Source: Candidatus Aenigmatarchaeota archaeon
GTDB lineage: Archaea > Aenigmatarchaeota > Aenigmatarchaeia > PWEA01 > JACRMZ01
Assembly: GCA_016219455.1 (NCBI GenBank)
Contig: JACRMZ010000116.1
Span: forward strand, 1 to 11,956
Direction: 5' to 3'
DNA: 11,956 bases
Shown one piece after another: positions 1 through 6,526 of the stretch (positions within the stretch are counted from its first letter, which is position 1; each line of letters opens with the position of its first letter). The notes beneath the pieces were generated by a model. It saw nothing but the letters and a program-made list of their open reading frames with translations, did not search any database and was not told where the DNA came from. A program made the position numbers and the translations under genes.

Positions 1-1
1 A

Positions 2-781
2 GGCGAGCCGTTGAATCCTGAGGCAATAAGATGGGGAATGAAAGTTTTCGGTCTTCCTTTTCACGACAACTGGTGGCAGACTGAGACTGGGGGGATAATG
101 ATTTCCCCTCTTCCTGGCGCAACGCCACTCAAGCCCGGCTCTGCCACGCTACCGTTTTTCGGCGTCGAGCCTGAGATACTCGATGACAATGGAAAGGAGC
201 TGAAAGGCACGGCAACGGGCTCACTTGCAATAAAATCGGCTTGGCCTGGAATAATGCGCGGCGTTTATGGCGACAAAAAACGGTTCAAAGAAACTTACTT
301 CAAACGGTTCCCCGGCTACTACTTCACAGGTGACGGTGCCTTGAGGGACGAAGACAGCTACTACTGGATAACCGGCCGGATAGATGATGTGATTAACGTT
401 TCAGGCCACAGGCTCGGGACTGCGGAAATCGAATCGGCGCTTGTTTCCCATCACTCGGTGGCGGAAGCGGCAGTTGTCGGGTTTCCGCATGGCCTCAAAG
501 GCCAGGGGATATACGCTTACGTCACGCTGAAAAAGAATGAAGCAAAGTCCGAAGAAATGAAAAAAGAGCTTGTTGTCCAGGTGAGAAAAGAGATAGGCGC
601 CATAGCCGCGCCTGACGCCATCCAGTTTGCTGACTCGCTTCCGAAAACACGCTCAGGAAAGATAATGCGCAGGCTGCTTCGGAAAATAGCCGCCGGCGAG
701 ACAGACTTCGGTGATACGTCAACGCTTGCAGATCCGTCTGTAGTCGATAGCTTGGTTGATGGCAAACATAGCCAAGGCTAG
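2..781 (+). CDS. acs: AMP-forming acetyl-CoA synthetase, C-terminal part (5' truncated by window edge)
   Basis: The enzyme activates acetate with ATP and CoA to acetyl-CoA, AMP and PPi in the cytoplasm. The frame is already open at base 2 and reads GEPLNPEA, a conserved Acs segment, so the gene begins upstream of the window. About 260 residues are visible. In order they show the adenylate-forming motif WWQTETGG (about bases 71-94), the hinge and C-terminal lid region with DGALRDED and [16 protein letters not shown] (about 332-417), and the tail motif [11 protein letters not shown]. The lysine of that last motif (bases 659-661) is the catalytic lysine that is acetylated in characterised Acs enzymes. 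The C-terminal length is normal. It converges on the minus-strand membrane protein at 816. A related acyl-CoA synthetase is possible, but the WQTETGG and PKTRSGK motifs favour the acetate enzyme. Confidence 0.93.
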   Translation, partial: GEPLNPEAIRWGMKVFGLPFHDNWWQTETGGIMISPLPGATPLKPGSATLPFFGVEPEILDDNGKELKGTATGSLAIKSAWPGIMRGVYGDKKRFKETYFKRFPGYYFTGDGALRDEDSYYWITGRIDDVINVSGHRLGTAEIESALVSHHSVAEAAVVGFPHGLKGQGIYAYVTLKKNEAKSEEMKKELVVQVRKEIGAIAAPDAIQFADSLPKTRSGKIMRRLLRKIAAGETDFGDTSTLADPSVVDSLVDGKHSQG

Positions 782-815
782 GATAAAAAAAAGAAAAAGA
801 ACGGGAAGGAAAAAG
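782..815 (-). terminator. Poly-T terminator after the MscS-like gene
   Basis: On the minus strand the bases directly after the stop codon of the membrane-protein gene are almost all pyrimidine, with T5 and T8 runs. Archaeal transcription commonly ends at such T-rich stretches without a hairpin. The acs transcript from the other side gets no T-run here. Confidence 0.5.
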
Positions 816-1487
816 CTATGCCTTCTTTGTGCTGTGGTGTTTTGCCTTTTCCTTGTACTCGACTGCGAAGTCTTCGGCCATCTTTGCTATCACATCCTTG
901 AGGCCGAAACCAAGCGCTATTGCAAGACCAAGTCCGACTGCAGCCACCAGTATCACGATTATCTGCGTTACTAGTGCAGTCTTTCCGGGAAGCGCTATCT
1001 CAAGCCCCACATTTACCCCGAGGAAGAGGAATATGTACATCACTACCCTTCCCATCAGGTCAGCGTGGTGCGTGTGGCTCCCCACTATGTGGTCCTTTAT
1101 GTAAACGCCTAGCACGAACGATATCAGAATCAATGCCCCGGCTTCGACAATGCCAAAGAGGAATCCCTGCATCGTCGCGAAGAATTCTCCGAGTGCGGCG
1201 TTGTTCATTTCATTTACTGCACCTCTCATGAACGCGAGGTAGATTACCCACCTTACCGAGAGGCTGAACACGTGCGCGACTTCGAATTTGAAGTGTTCTC
1301 CTGCGTGCAGATATTCGTTTATCTTGGCTTGCACGAGCACCTTATTGGATATACTGCCGGCAATCTTGCCTATGATATACCCTGCCAATAAGATAACGAA
1401 CGCCAAAACCAGATGAGGTAAATAACTAAACAGTGCGTCGTTGATCCCCTGAACGAGCGGTCCCAGATTAAAAATTTCTATTGCCAT
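816..1487 (-). CDS. Membrane protein, MscS/CmpX-like with conserved TM helices
   Basis: Predicted 223-residue integral membrane protein, probably a small mechanosensitive-channel-like or TM-helix-repeat protein. About five hydrophobic segments are visible, near residues 24-44, 76-91, 110-130, 146-160 and 168-195. The last is a Gly/Ala-rich helix (VGLGLAIALGFGLKDVI) resembling the pore-lining helix and following amphipathic turn of MscS relatives. A His/Lys-rich cytoplasmic tail follows. No large MscS beta domain is present, so it is shorter than true MscS. A start 31 codons further upstream is open, but the start at 1487 (MAIEIF) lies about 26 bases downstream of a clear TATA box, which fits a leaderless mRNA. 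Ion-channel function is inferred from the helix pattern only. Confidence 0.72.
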   Translation of the reverse strand: MAIEIFNLGPLVQGINDALFSYLPHLVLAFVILLAGYIIGKIAGSISNKVLVQAKINEYLHAGEHFKFEVAHVFSLSVRWVIYLAFMRGAVNEMNNAALGEFFATMQGFLFGIVEAGALILISFVLGVYIKDHIVGSHTHHADLMGRVVMYIFLFLGVNVGLEIALPGKTALVTQIIVILVAAVGLGLAIALGFGLKDVIAKMAEDFAVEYKEKAKHHSTKKA

Positions 1488-1508
1488 ATTAACGTTATGT
1501 TGAGCGCT

Positions 1509-1519
1509 ATTTAAAAAGC
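1509..1519 (-). promoter_or_regulatory. TATA box for the MscS-like gene
   Basis: The minus strand reads CTTTTTAAATA, centred about 26 bases upstream of the ATG at 1487. This spacing places the transcription start at or near the start codon and decides between two possible starts. The rest of the gap 1488-1585 shows nothing else. Confidence 0.6.
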
Positions 1520-1585
1520 TTATTTTTGTGATGATTAAAGCGACCCTCTGTATCTCGGGGAAAAAGCTTAAAATGCTCATATTTA

Positions 1586-1903
1586 CTATTTCGCTTTTGT
1601 CTTATAAAAGCGGTTCAAAAGTAGGGCAACCCCGGTTCCCAGAGCGTTTGATAAGACATCGATGATGTCAAAGTGCCTGCCAGGGATGTTAAGCTGCAAT
1701 ATCTCCATAATGATGCCGTAGGAGATAGCGAACAGCAACGCCCTGCGCTCATCAATTCCTGACCAGAGCAGCATCAGCGTAAGTGCGAAATAACCTGCAA
1801 TATGGCCTCTGGATATCTTGTTGTCCGGGGGAAGCGACGGGTCGCCTGGAGTCGTGGAGACATATAATATAATGAGAGCGCATCCAATGGCTACTATCTT
1901 CAT
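1586..1903 (-). CDS. VanZ-like small membrane protein
   Basis: A 105-residue protein with about three hydrophobic segments (near 3-17, 35-49, 55-67) and a C-terminal helix (84-97). It carries the VanZ-family signature: H34 with a following Tyr, then E67-x2-Q70, R76, D79/D82, N86 and G89 in the order ExxQ...RxxDxxDxxxN..G. VanZ proteins are small membrane proteins; some bacterial members affect teicoplanin resistance, but most have no known role. The ATG overlaps the stop codon of the upstream TIM-barrel gene (ATGA, 1903-1900), so the two are probably translated together. This makes a link to envelope sugars or lipids plausible but unproven. Confidence 0.75.
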   Translation of the reverse strand: MKIVAIGCALIILYVSTTPGDPSLPPDNKISRGHIAGYFALTLMLLWSGIDERRALLFAISYGIIMEILQLNIPGRHFDIIDVLSNALGTGVALLLNRFYKTKAK

Positions 1904-2682
1904 TTCATCAGGCTCTCTATGGCGTCCCTGCTCCTGCGCACCTTTTCGTGCGTGGATATGATTTCCATCACTATGTCATCTTTCTTTAGTTTCAATTTCC
2001 TAAGCACGTTGCGGAAGTTTATGTCGCCTTCCCCGACTGCAAGATGGTCCATCCTCGTGTTGCTGTCGCAGAGGTGCATGTAATCCGGATTAGGCATTTT
2101 TTCCAGAAAGTCGTCCAAACTCTGCGAAAGGTAGGCGTGGCCGCAGTCAAAGCAAAAACCCGCGCCGCTTTTCAGGAGCTCTTTCATTTCCTGGACATTC
2201 AAACCCACAGCGAACGGGCCAAACATGTTCTCGACTGTGACTTTAACGCCGCTAGCTGCGCCGAAATCCACAAGCTCCTCGAGGCTTTTCCGCGCGTTTT
2301 CCAAAAACATCCCCCTTCCCCCAAGCTTCTCCTGGAGGAACGGGTCCATGTCAAGCATTATGTTTCCCGCATGGACGTTCACGGAAGGCGCGTTGAGCTT
2401 TCTCGCTCCGTCTATGTAATGCTTGACGATATCGACGCTGCGCTTCCTTGCATCCGCTTCATTGTTTGCAAGGTTAACGCCAAAAACCGGGGCGTGGATA
2501 GTGTACTTTATCCCGTAGTTTTTTCCGGCACGGGCAAAGGAAATGAGCTGCTTGTCAGTCAGGACAAACCGATTGCCGTCTATCTCTATTAGCCTGAAAT
2601 CCTTTCCCAATAACCTCAGCGTCTCATCAAGATCCGCATCCGGGTACTGGTACATTATTGCGTTTGTCGTTATGCCTATCAC
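1900..2682 (-). CDS. Sugar phosphate isomerase/epimerase-like TIM barrel (xylose isomerase/AP endonuclease 2 superfamily)
   Basis: A 260-residue protein, the normal length for single-domain members of this superfamily, which bind divalent metals and act as sugar isomerases, epimerases or endonuclease IV. Expected strand-end ligands are visible: H63 (YTIHAP), H104 (VNVHAG), E151 (VTVEN), D179 and H182 (CFDCGHA), H203 and D206 (MHLCDSN), then D212-H213, E218 and E240 (VMEI). These are the usual metal-site positions. Endonuclease IV is less likely because its nine-ligand pattern is not complete. The start is GTG at 2682, preceded by a GGTGG partial Shine-Dalgarno. It is first in a two-gene unit with the VanZ-like gene. 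The substrate cannot be told from sequence. Confidence 0.8.
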   Translation of the reverse strand: MIGITTNAIMYQYPDADLDETLRLLGKDFRLIEIDGNRFVLTDKQLISFARAGKNYGIKYTIHAPVFGVNLANNEADARKRSVDIVKHYIDGARKLNAPSVNVHAGNIMLDMDPFLQEKLGGRGMFLENARKSLEELVDFGAASGVKVTVENMFGPFAVGLNVQEMKELLKSGAGFCFDCGHAYLSQSLDDFLEKMPNPDYMHLCDSNTRMDHLAVGEGDINFRNVLRKLKLKKDDIVMEIISTHEKVRRSRDAIESLMK

Positions 2683-2730
2683 AACACCACCCCTGTGAAG
2701 GCAGCCCTGCGGTTAACTTCAGAGAAAGGG

Positions 2731-2738
2731 ATATAAAG
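2731..2738 (-). promoter_or_regulatory. TATA box for the TIM-barrel/VanZ operon
   Basis: The minus strand reads CTTTATAT about 52 bases before the GTG at 2682, leaving a leader of about 25 bases with a GGTGG element 4 bases before the start. This leadered layout differs from the leaderless promoters elsewhere in the window. Confidence 0.5.
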
Positions 2739-2772
2739 GCTCCGTTTCCCGGAACTTCCACTATGTAATCCG

Positions 2773-2780
2773 TATTTATA
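2773..2780 (+). promoter_or_regulatory. TATA box for the exonuclease gene
   Basis: TATTTATA centred about 29 bases upstream of the ATG at 2806, with no Shine-Dalgarno before the start, so the mRNA is probably leaderless or nearly so. Confidence 0.55.
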
Positions 2781-2805
2781 GATTATTCACTATCTGTCGG
2801 TTGTT

Positions 2806-3429
2806 ATGAAAAGAAATAAGGTCTATGTTTCAGTTGATGTTGAAGCTTCCGGAAGGACTCCGGGAAAGTATTCGATGCTTTCTTTCGGGGCATGCATTGT
2901 CGGGGACGAGGAGAAAACTTTTTATCGGGAACTAAAACCAATAAGCGGCAACGCTGATTACGACGCGATGAAAGTCGGCTCTCTTGGACTTTACTGCTGC
3001 CGTGGCGGGCCGCAAGAGCTTGACCCAAACAGCGATGCATTTGACCCCAGCGCGGTCCTTGAAAGGCTGGAAAAAGAAGGCGAAGAGCCGGCTAAGGCAA
3101 TGCAGGATTTTGCCGAGTGGATAAAAGAAAACTCTGAGGGACGGGAAGTTGAAATTGCGGCGTGGCCGATAATCTTTGACGGCATGTACATCTCGTGGTA
3201 CTTTGACAATTTCTACGATGATGATAACCCGTTCAGTTATTTCGGGACTGACATGACTTCCGTTTACCGGGGAGCCGTCGGCAAGATGAACGCCCGGCTT
3301 GGTGAGGTGAGCGTAGATGATTCCCGCAACCCGGCGCACAACGCCCTTGAAGACGCAGTCCACCAGTCAAAGCAATTTGGGAAAGTTCTCGGTATAGCGA
3401 AGCAGAACCGGAAGAAGAGCGGTATTTAA
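2806..3429 (+). CDS. DEDDh 3'-5' exonuclease (RNase T/DnaQ-like superfamily)
   Basis: A 207-residue stand-alone exonuclease-fold protein. The catalytic acidic residues are in place: D11-x-E13 in VSVDVEASG (Exo I), D125 in IIFDG (Exo II), and H178-x4-D183 in PAHNALEDA (Exo III), defining the DEDDh class. These enzymes remove nucleotides from DNA or RNA 3' ends with two metal ions. Nothing links it to a polymerase subunit, and whether it acts on DNA or RNA is open. A Cys pair (C64-C65) and an acidic insert lie between Exo I and Exo II. The gene has its own promoter, and its stop codon lies within the TATA box of tRNA-Pro. Confidence 0.85.
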   Translation: MKRNKVYVSVDVEASGRTPGKYSMLSFGACIVGDEEKTFYRELKPISGNADYDAMKVGSLGLYCCRGGPQELDPNSDAFDPSAVLERLEKEGEEPAKAMQDFAEWIKENSEGREVEIAAWPIIFDGMYISWYFDNFYDDDNPFSYFGTDMTSVYRGAVGKMNARLGEVSVDDSRNPAHNALEDAVHQSKQFGKVLGIAKQNRKKSGI

Positions 3430-3432
3430 AAT
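3423..3432 (+). promoter_or_regulatory. TATA box of tRNA-Pro
   Basis: TATTTAAAAT is centred about 28 bases before the tRNA 5' end at 3456 and contains the stop codon of the exonuclease gene (3427-3429). Confidence 0.6.
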
Positions 3433-3455
3433 CTTTGCTCCATGTTTTTACAGGA

Positions 3456-3621
3456 GGGGTCGTCGTTTAGTTTGGTCTAGGATGCCAGCTTGGGGGCAGC
3501 CTTTTTGGCCAACGGGTTTCCTATTCATGGAATGGGTTTTTCCCTTGTCCAAAAACGCTGGCGAAAAAGCAAGGCTGCCAAGTTGTTGGTGACCCCGGTT
3601 CAAATCCGGGCGGCCCCACCA
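3456..3621 (+). tRNA. tRNA-Pro(GGG) with 88-base intron at 37/38
   Basis: The acceptor strands GGGGTCG (3456-3462) and CGGCCCC (3611-3617) pair over seven positions. D stem 3465-3468/3480-3483; anticodon stem CCAGC (3485-3489) with GTTGG (3585-3589); T stem CCCGG/CCGGG around TTCAAAT (3594-3610). Discriminator A3618 and an encoded CCA (3619-3621). The anticodon GGG is at 3492-3494. The intron 3496-3583 is delimited by a canonical BHB: helix TTGG (3490-3493) with CCAA (3578-3581), three-base bulges GGG and GTT each cut after the second base, and a 5-bp inner helix CAGCC/GGCTG (3497-3501/3573-3577). The mature tRNA is 75 bases plus CCA. Confidence 0.93.
3496..3583 (+). other. Intron of tRNA-Pro (canonical BHB)
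   Basis: This 88-base intron would be removed by the archaeal splicing endonuclease. Besides the terminal 5-bp helix it holds a GGG-TTTTT-hairpin-like stretch (GGGTTTTTCCC near 3534-3544) and paired T5/A5 tracts (3502-3506 with 3564-3568). No C/D-box guide RNA or homing endonuclease is visible. Confidence 0.85.
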
Positions 3622-3640
3622 GCCTTTTCTCTATTGTTCA

Positions 3641-3661
3641 ACGCACACAAAGTGCGCGTCG
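3641..3661 (+). repeat. Hairpin sequence shared with the tRNA-Glu intron (copy A)
   Basis: The 21 bases after the tRNA-Pro 3' end match 6458-6478, inside the tRNA-Glu anticodon intron, at 19 positions. The pattern is ACGC-N-CAC-AAA-GTG-N-GCGT-CG. Here CGCAC (3642-3646) pairs with GTGCG (3652-3656). A TTTTCT tract at 3624-3629 just before it may end the tRNA-Pro transcript. Confidence 0.5.
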
Positions 3662-3706
3662 TTTACCAATTCCATCAGCCACGAGAGGCAATACACTGTT
3701 TTTCCA

Positions 3707-4933
3707 ATGAAACGTTTGGTCAAAAGAAATGCACTTAGCCTTTTCTGCCCAGTTATTGTCATGCGCATTCCAGGCAAGCTGAAAAACTTTCTCAAGCGCC
3801 CCAAAAGAAAGCAGGTAAAAGAGATGAAAATGGAGCTTGAGAGCCGTCTCCTCGAACACGTCAGGGAAAGCTTCTCCCCAGGCAGCCACTACAAAGGCGT
3901 CTGGATGAGGGACGCGATGTACATGGCAAAGGCGCTCATTAGAGGTGGTTATCTTGAGGAGGCGAAAAACATAATTGATGAAACAGGAAAATACCAGCTC
4001 TCCGACTCGTCTGTCAAAGTAAGAAGGGGGCGCGGCCTGAAGGAAAAGGCGTCTTCGCCGCTGGATGCCGAGTTTGCGCCAAAAGAATTCCTTTCATTCA
4101 ACGCCGGTTCCTTTCCTACGACTGCCTTCCAAGGCGGCACGCTGGAGTTTTACGGACTCAACGCTGACATAGACTCGACGGCATTGTGGATAATATGCGC
4201 ATGCGCCTATGTTGAAAAATCGCGTGACATTGAATTCGGGAAACTGGTGGAAAATAAAATCCAGGACGCTATTGGGTATCTGCAGCGCAGGGACGCAGAC
4301 TGCGACTTCCTTGTGGAACAGGGGATGAACGAGGACTGGGAGGACTGCCTTATGAGAAGAGGGAAAGTGTCGTACAGCAACGCCCTGTGGTTCGAGTCCG
4401 TCAACCGTTACGCTTCAATGGAAAAAACCATTGGCAACTTGGAAAAAACAACGCACATTGAGTCGCTGAAAACGAAGATAGCCGGTGCCATAAACGAAAA
4501 GCTGTGGATTGGTGAGCTTGGATACTACGCTGATTATGTTGACGGTGATGTTTCTGAACGGCTGAGCCTTGATACCTCACTCATGCCGCTCTTTGGCATC
4601 GCAGGCGGCGAAAAATCAAAGAGCCTTCTTGACAACATCGAATGCGCCCTCTGGACTGACAAGGGATCGCTGACACTGTATCCTCCATACGGGAAAGCCG
4701 TTCCAGACTCGCTGTATCAGGACTCCAATGTGTGGCCGTGGATATGCGGTCTTGAGGCGTCGGCGCGTGCAAAAGCAGGTGATGTCGCCGGGGCAAAGGA
4801 GATACTGGAAAGGGTTTACAAGTACCGGGAATACGAATGGGTCAGCAACAAGGGAAAAGGCGCAAGGCCGTTTTTCACAGGGATGGCTTCGCTTCTGGAA
4901 GCATGCTACGACATCGAAGAATCGGAAAGCTAG
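3707..4933 (+). CDS. Six-hairpin (alpha/alpha)6-barrel glycosidase-like protein, related to amylo-alpha-1,6-glucosidases
   Basis: Up to 408 residues, resembling cytoplasmic (alpha/alpha)6-barrel glycoside hydrolases that act on alpha-glucans or related oligosaccharides. Features in order: VWMRDAMYMAKAL (residues 65-77, first barrel helices, D69), DIDSTALWI (154-162), NEDWEDCL (208-215, a likely catalytic acidic cluster), YSNALWFESVNRYA (223-236), YADYVDG (274-280), SLMPLFGIA (291-299) and YPPYGK...YQDSNVWPW (325-345) with E350. No signal peptide. The start is uncertain: 3707 gives a very basic 39-residue lead, while ATG 3824 has AGGT upstream at good spacing and begins just before the domain; 3761 is also possible. 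No clear TATA box precedes any of these. The family (amylo-1,6-glucosidase, invertase-like or other) cannot be settled by eye. Confidence 0.75.
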   Translation: MKRLVKRNALSLFCPVIVMRIPGKLKNFLKRPKRKQVKEMKMELESRLLEHVRESFSPGSHYKGVWMRDAMYMAKALIRGGYLEEAKNIIDETGKYQLSDSSVKVRRGRGLKEKASSPLDAEFAPKEFLSFNAGSFPTTAFQGGTLEFYGLNADIDSTALWIICACAYVEKSRDIEFGKLVENKIQDAIGYLQRRDADCDFLVEQGMNEDWEDCLMRRGKVSYSNALWFESVNRYASMEKTIGNLEKTTHIESLKTKIAGAINEKLWIGELGYYADYVDGDVSERLSLDTSLMPLFGIAGGEKSKSLLDNIECALWTDKGSLTLYPPYGKAVPDSLYQDSNVWPWICGLEASARAKAGDVAGAKEILERVYKYREYEWVSNKGKGARPFFTGMASLLEACYDIEESES

Positions 4934-5289
4934 CCGTGTGATTTATCTCGTATCTTCTGGCGTGTTTTCTGCCATGCTCTTGTCTCGATGCATTTTCCGC
5001 AGACAAAATCAATTATTTCCTGCTTCCTTTTTGCAGTAACCTCATCGCCGATCTCAACTATGTCTTCCATCGAGCCGCCGGGGATCCCAAGGCTTTCAGG
5101 ATGGTATGACATTATTTTTGAAGTGCAGGAAACGCAAAGGACTATCCTTTCGCCAAGGACAGACACTCTCCTGAATCTCAGTTCGTCGTTCAGGAACTTT
5201 TTTATTTCGCTTTCCTTGGCGCCGCAGAGAGCGCATGGCGTGACGTTGCGCTGTTCCATGACACTGTTGCATTTTTCGCAGGCAATCAT
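4930..5289 (-). CDS. Four-CxxC zinc-binding protein, unknown function
   Basis: A 119-residue cytoplasmic protein with four CxxC pairs: C4/C7, C19/C22, C52/C55 and C97/C100. The first two pairs make an N-terminal zinc ribbon. The other two frame a charged middle region and could form a second site. No known family is recognised. The start follows the stop codon of the small TM protein with no gap, so the two are one transcript. Its 3' end overlaps the end of the convergent glycosidase gene by four bases. Zinc-ribbon proteins of this type often contact nucleic acids or other proteins, but no function can be assigned. Confidence 0.7.
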   Translation of the reverse strand: MIACEKCNSVMEQRNVTPCALCGAKESEIKKFLNDELRFRRVSVLGERIVLCVSCTSKIMSYHPESLGIPGGSMEDIVEIGDEVTAKRKQEIIDFVCGKCIETRAWQKTRQKIRDKSHG

Positions 5290-5544
5290 TTACTTCACTA
5301 GCTTTTCAAGAAGCGAGAATTTTTCTATTATGGCCTTGAGGAAATTGGCTATCCAGTCTATTATCCCGTGGGCATTCTTAGTCCCTGTTTCTATCGCCTC
5401 GTTTGCCTGCGTGCCGTTTATCTGGCTCTGGACCTGAAAACCCGTAGGGAGCTTCTCAAAGGGCTGCATGAACTGCATACCGACGTAAAAAACAGAGCCG
5501 ACGATGACTAGGGTCAGAAGCGTGGTAAAAATGGCCCTTATCAT
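5290..5544 (-). CDS. Small one-TM protein
   Basis: An 84-residue protein with an N-terminal hydrophobic segment (about residues 5-26) after a short MIRA start, then an Asn/Gln-rich stretch and a C-terminal amphipathic, hydrophobic part (IIDWIANFLKAIIEKFSLLEKLV). It looks like a membrane-anchored small protein with its C-terminal part outside or lying along the membrane. No family is recognised. It is the first gene of a two-gene unit with the CxxC protein, and its promoter region is shared with the divergent phosphatase pair. Confidence 0.65.
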   Translation of the reverse strand: MIRAIFTTLLTLVIVGSVFYVGMQFMQPFEKLPTGFQVQSQINGTQANEAIETGTKNAHGIIDWIANFLKAIIEKFSLLEKLVK

Positions 5545-5564
5545 ACGTTATTTTTGGCAGGAAC

Positions 5565-5574
5565 GGATTTATCC
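5565..5574. promoter_or_regulatory. Shared bidirectional TATA-like element
   Basis: GGATTTATCC is palindromic except for its two central bases. Its centre (5569.5) is 25.5 bases from the start codon at 5544 on the minus strand and 25.5 bases from the GTG at 5595 on the plus strand. This is the spacing expected for leaderless archaeal transcripts in both directions. No other convincing TATA element lies in the 50-base gap. Confidence 0.5.
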
Positions 5575-5594
5575 CTTTTTTTCCCTGTTTTAAT

Positions 5595-5969
5595 GTGAAA
5601 ACACTCTTTGTATGCGTCTCCAACATATTCCGGAGCCAGTTCGCTGAAGCATGCCTCAAAAAGCTTGGCGGTACCGCTCAAAGCGCAGGGGTGCATGGCG
5701 ACGAGTACGATAAAATACCCGATGCGATAATCTCAATTGCCGGGGAGGTTGGCTTGGAGCTTGGGGGGCCCAAGATGCTTTCACAGGAGCTTATGGACTG
5801 GGCGGACAAAATAATAGCGCTTGATCGGAGCGTTTTGGAAGCTGTTCCGGCGCATTACTCAAAGAAGCTGGTTTTATGGGACGTTCCAGACACGTCAGTG
5901 TCAAACATAAAAAAGCTGCGGGAAATAAGGGATATTGTGCTGGAAAAAGTGTCGCAGGCGAGAAAATGA
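5595..5969 (+). CDS. Low-molecular-weight protein tyrosine phosphatase-like protein 1
   Basis: A 124-residue protein of the LMW-PTP/arsenate reductase fold. The phosphate-binding loop C7-x5-R13 reads CVSNIFRS, followed by the family's helix. The C-terminal acid loop reads LWDVPDTS, with D99 at the general-acid position. It starts with GTG and no Shine-Dalgarno, which fits the leaderless promoter element at 5565-5574. Its end overlaps the next gene by ATGA, and that gene is a homologue. LMW-PTPs remove phosphate from phosphotyrosine or, in relatives, reduce arsenate; the resolving cysteines of arsenate reductases are not evident. It may be a phosphatase or a regulatory partner of gene 2. Confidence 0.83.
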   Translation: MKTLFVCVSNIFRSQFAEACLKKLGGTAQSAGVHGDEYDKIPDAIISIAGEVGLELGGPKMLSQELMDWADKIIALDRSVLEAVPAHYSKKLVLWDVPDTSVSNIKKLREIRDIVLEKVSQARK

Positions 5970-6352
5970 AAAAGGTTCTCTTCGTCTGCATGGGAAACAT
6001 TTTTCGGAGCCAGATTGCTGAGGCGTACTACAATTTCTGCACGGGGTGCGATTACGCCACAAGCGCCGGCCTGCGTCCCGGAAGCCATATCCATGACGCC
6101 GTGAAAGATGCGATGCTTGAAGTCGGGATTGATCTATCCGGAAGCTCAAAACCGCTTTCCAAAAGCGCCATGGATGAAGCAGACTACATAATAGCGATGG
6201 ATCGGAGGATACCATCAGAGCTTCCGCCTGAATACTCGGGAAAAATCATCCTCTGGGACACGCCTGACACGAAACCTGAAAACGGCAGGGAAATCCGCGA
6301 AATAAGGGACTCTATAATAGGCAGGGTGGAAAACCTCCTCGAGGAAGGGTAA
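5966..6352 (+). CDS. Low-molecular-weight protein tyrosine phosphatase-like protein 2
   Basis: A 128-residue paralogue of the preceding gene, starting at the ATG inside the ATGA overlap (5966-5969), so translation is coupled. The loop C8-x5-R14 reads CMGNIFRS, and ILWDTPDT places D101 as general acid. SAGLRPG (residues 33-39) fits the family's second conserved region. Both active-site loops are intact, so both copies may be catalytic. An alternative start 30 codons upstream in this frame would lie inside the previous gene and is rejected. The TAA stop falls at the edge of the tRNA-Glu TATA box. Confidence 0.85.
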   Translation: MKKVLFVCMGNIFRSQIAEAYYNFCTGCDYATSAGLRPGSHIHDAVKDAMLEVGIDLSGSSKPLSKSAMDEADYIIAMDRRIPSELPPEYSGKIILWDTPDTKPENGREIREIRDSIIGRVENLLEEG

Positions 6353-6360
6353 TATAAAGG
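6351..6360 (+). promoter_or_regulatory. TATA box of tRNA-Glu
   Basis: AATATAAAGG, with TATAAA centred about 28 bases before the tRNA 5' end at 6384. Its first base overlaps the end of the phosphatase stop codon. Spacing and overlap mirror those at tRNA-Pro. Confidence 0.65.
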
Positions 6361-6423
6361 TTCTTTTATCATTAAGTTAGGACGCCCCGTTCGTCTAGAC
6401 CGGCCAAGGATACCGGCCTTTCG

Positions 6424-6505
6424 ATTCCAAACCGAAAGGTTTGAGCCGCGAGGAAAGACGCCCACAAAGTGTGCGTCGGTCTTGATACGGCAATGAAAAG
6501 AAGAT
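6424..6505 (+). other. Anticodon-loop intron of tRNA-Glu (relaxed BHB)
   Basis: An 82-base intron after G37. Helix CTTT (6418-6421) pairs with GAAG (6500-6503, one G-U pair), and the bulges CGA and ATA are cut after their second base. The inner helix is only TT/AA (6425-6426/6498-6499), so the motif is relaxed. The interior is highly folded: a 6-bp stem CAAACC/GGTTTG with GAAA tetraloop (6428-6443), an outer GCCG/CGGC pair (6445-6448/6488-6491), AAGAC/GTCTT, and a hairpin with an AAA loop (6458-6476). Confidence 0.75.
6458..6478 (+). repeat. Hairpin sequence shared with the tRNA-Pro downstream region (copy B)
   Basis: Matches 3641-3661 at 19 of 21 positions. Here ACGC/GCGT and CAC/GTG pair around an AAA loop with one C-T mismatch between them. 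It lies wholly inside the anticodon-loop intron of tRNA-Glu. Confidence 0.5.
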
Positions 6506-6526
6506 AGTCGGTGACCCGGGTTCAAA

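Noticed and set aside
1487-1580. Longer N-terminus for the MscS-like protein
   Set aside because: The extra 31 codons span the TATA box and the expected transcription start, so they are unlikely to be transcribed.
2044-2592. 182-codon plus-strand open frame opposite the TIM-barrel gene
   Set aside because: It is antisense to a gene with conserved metal ligands, and its translation shows no domain; it is a shadow of the biased codons.
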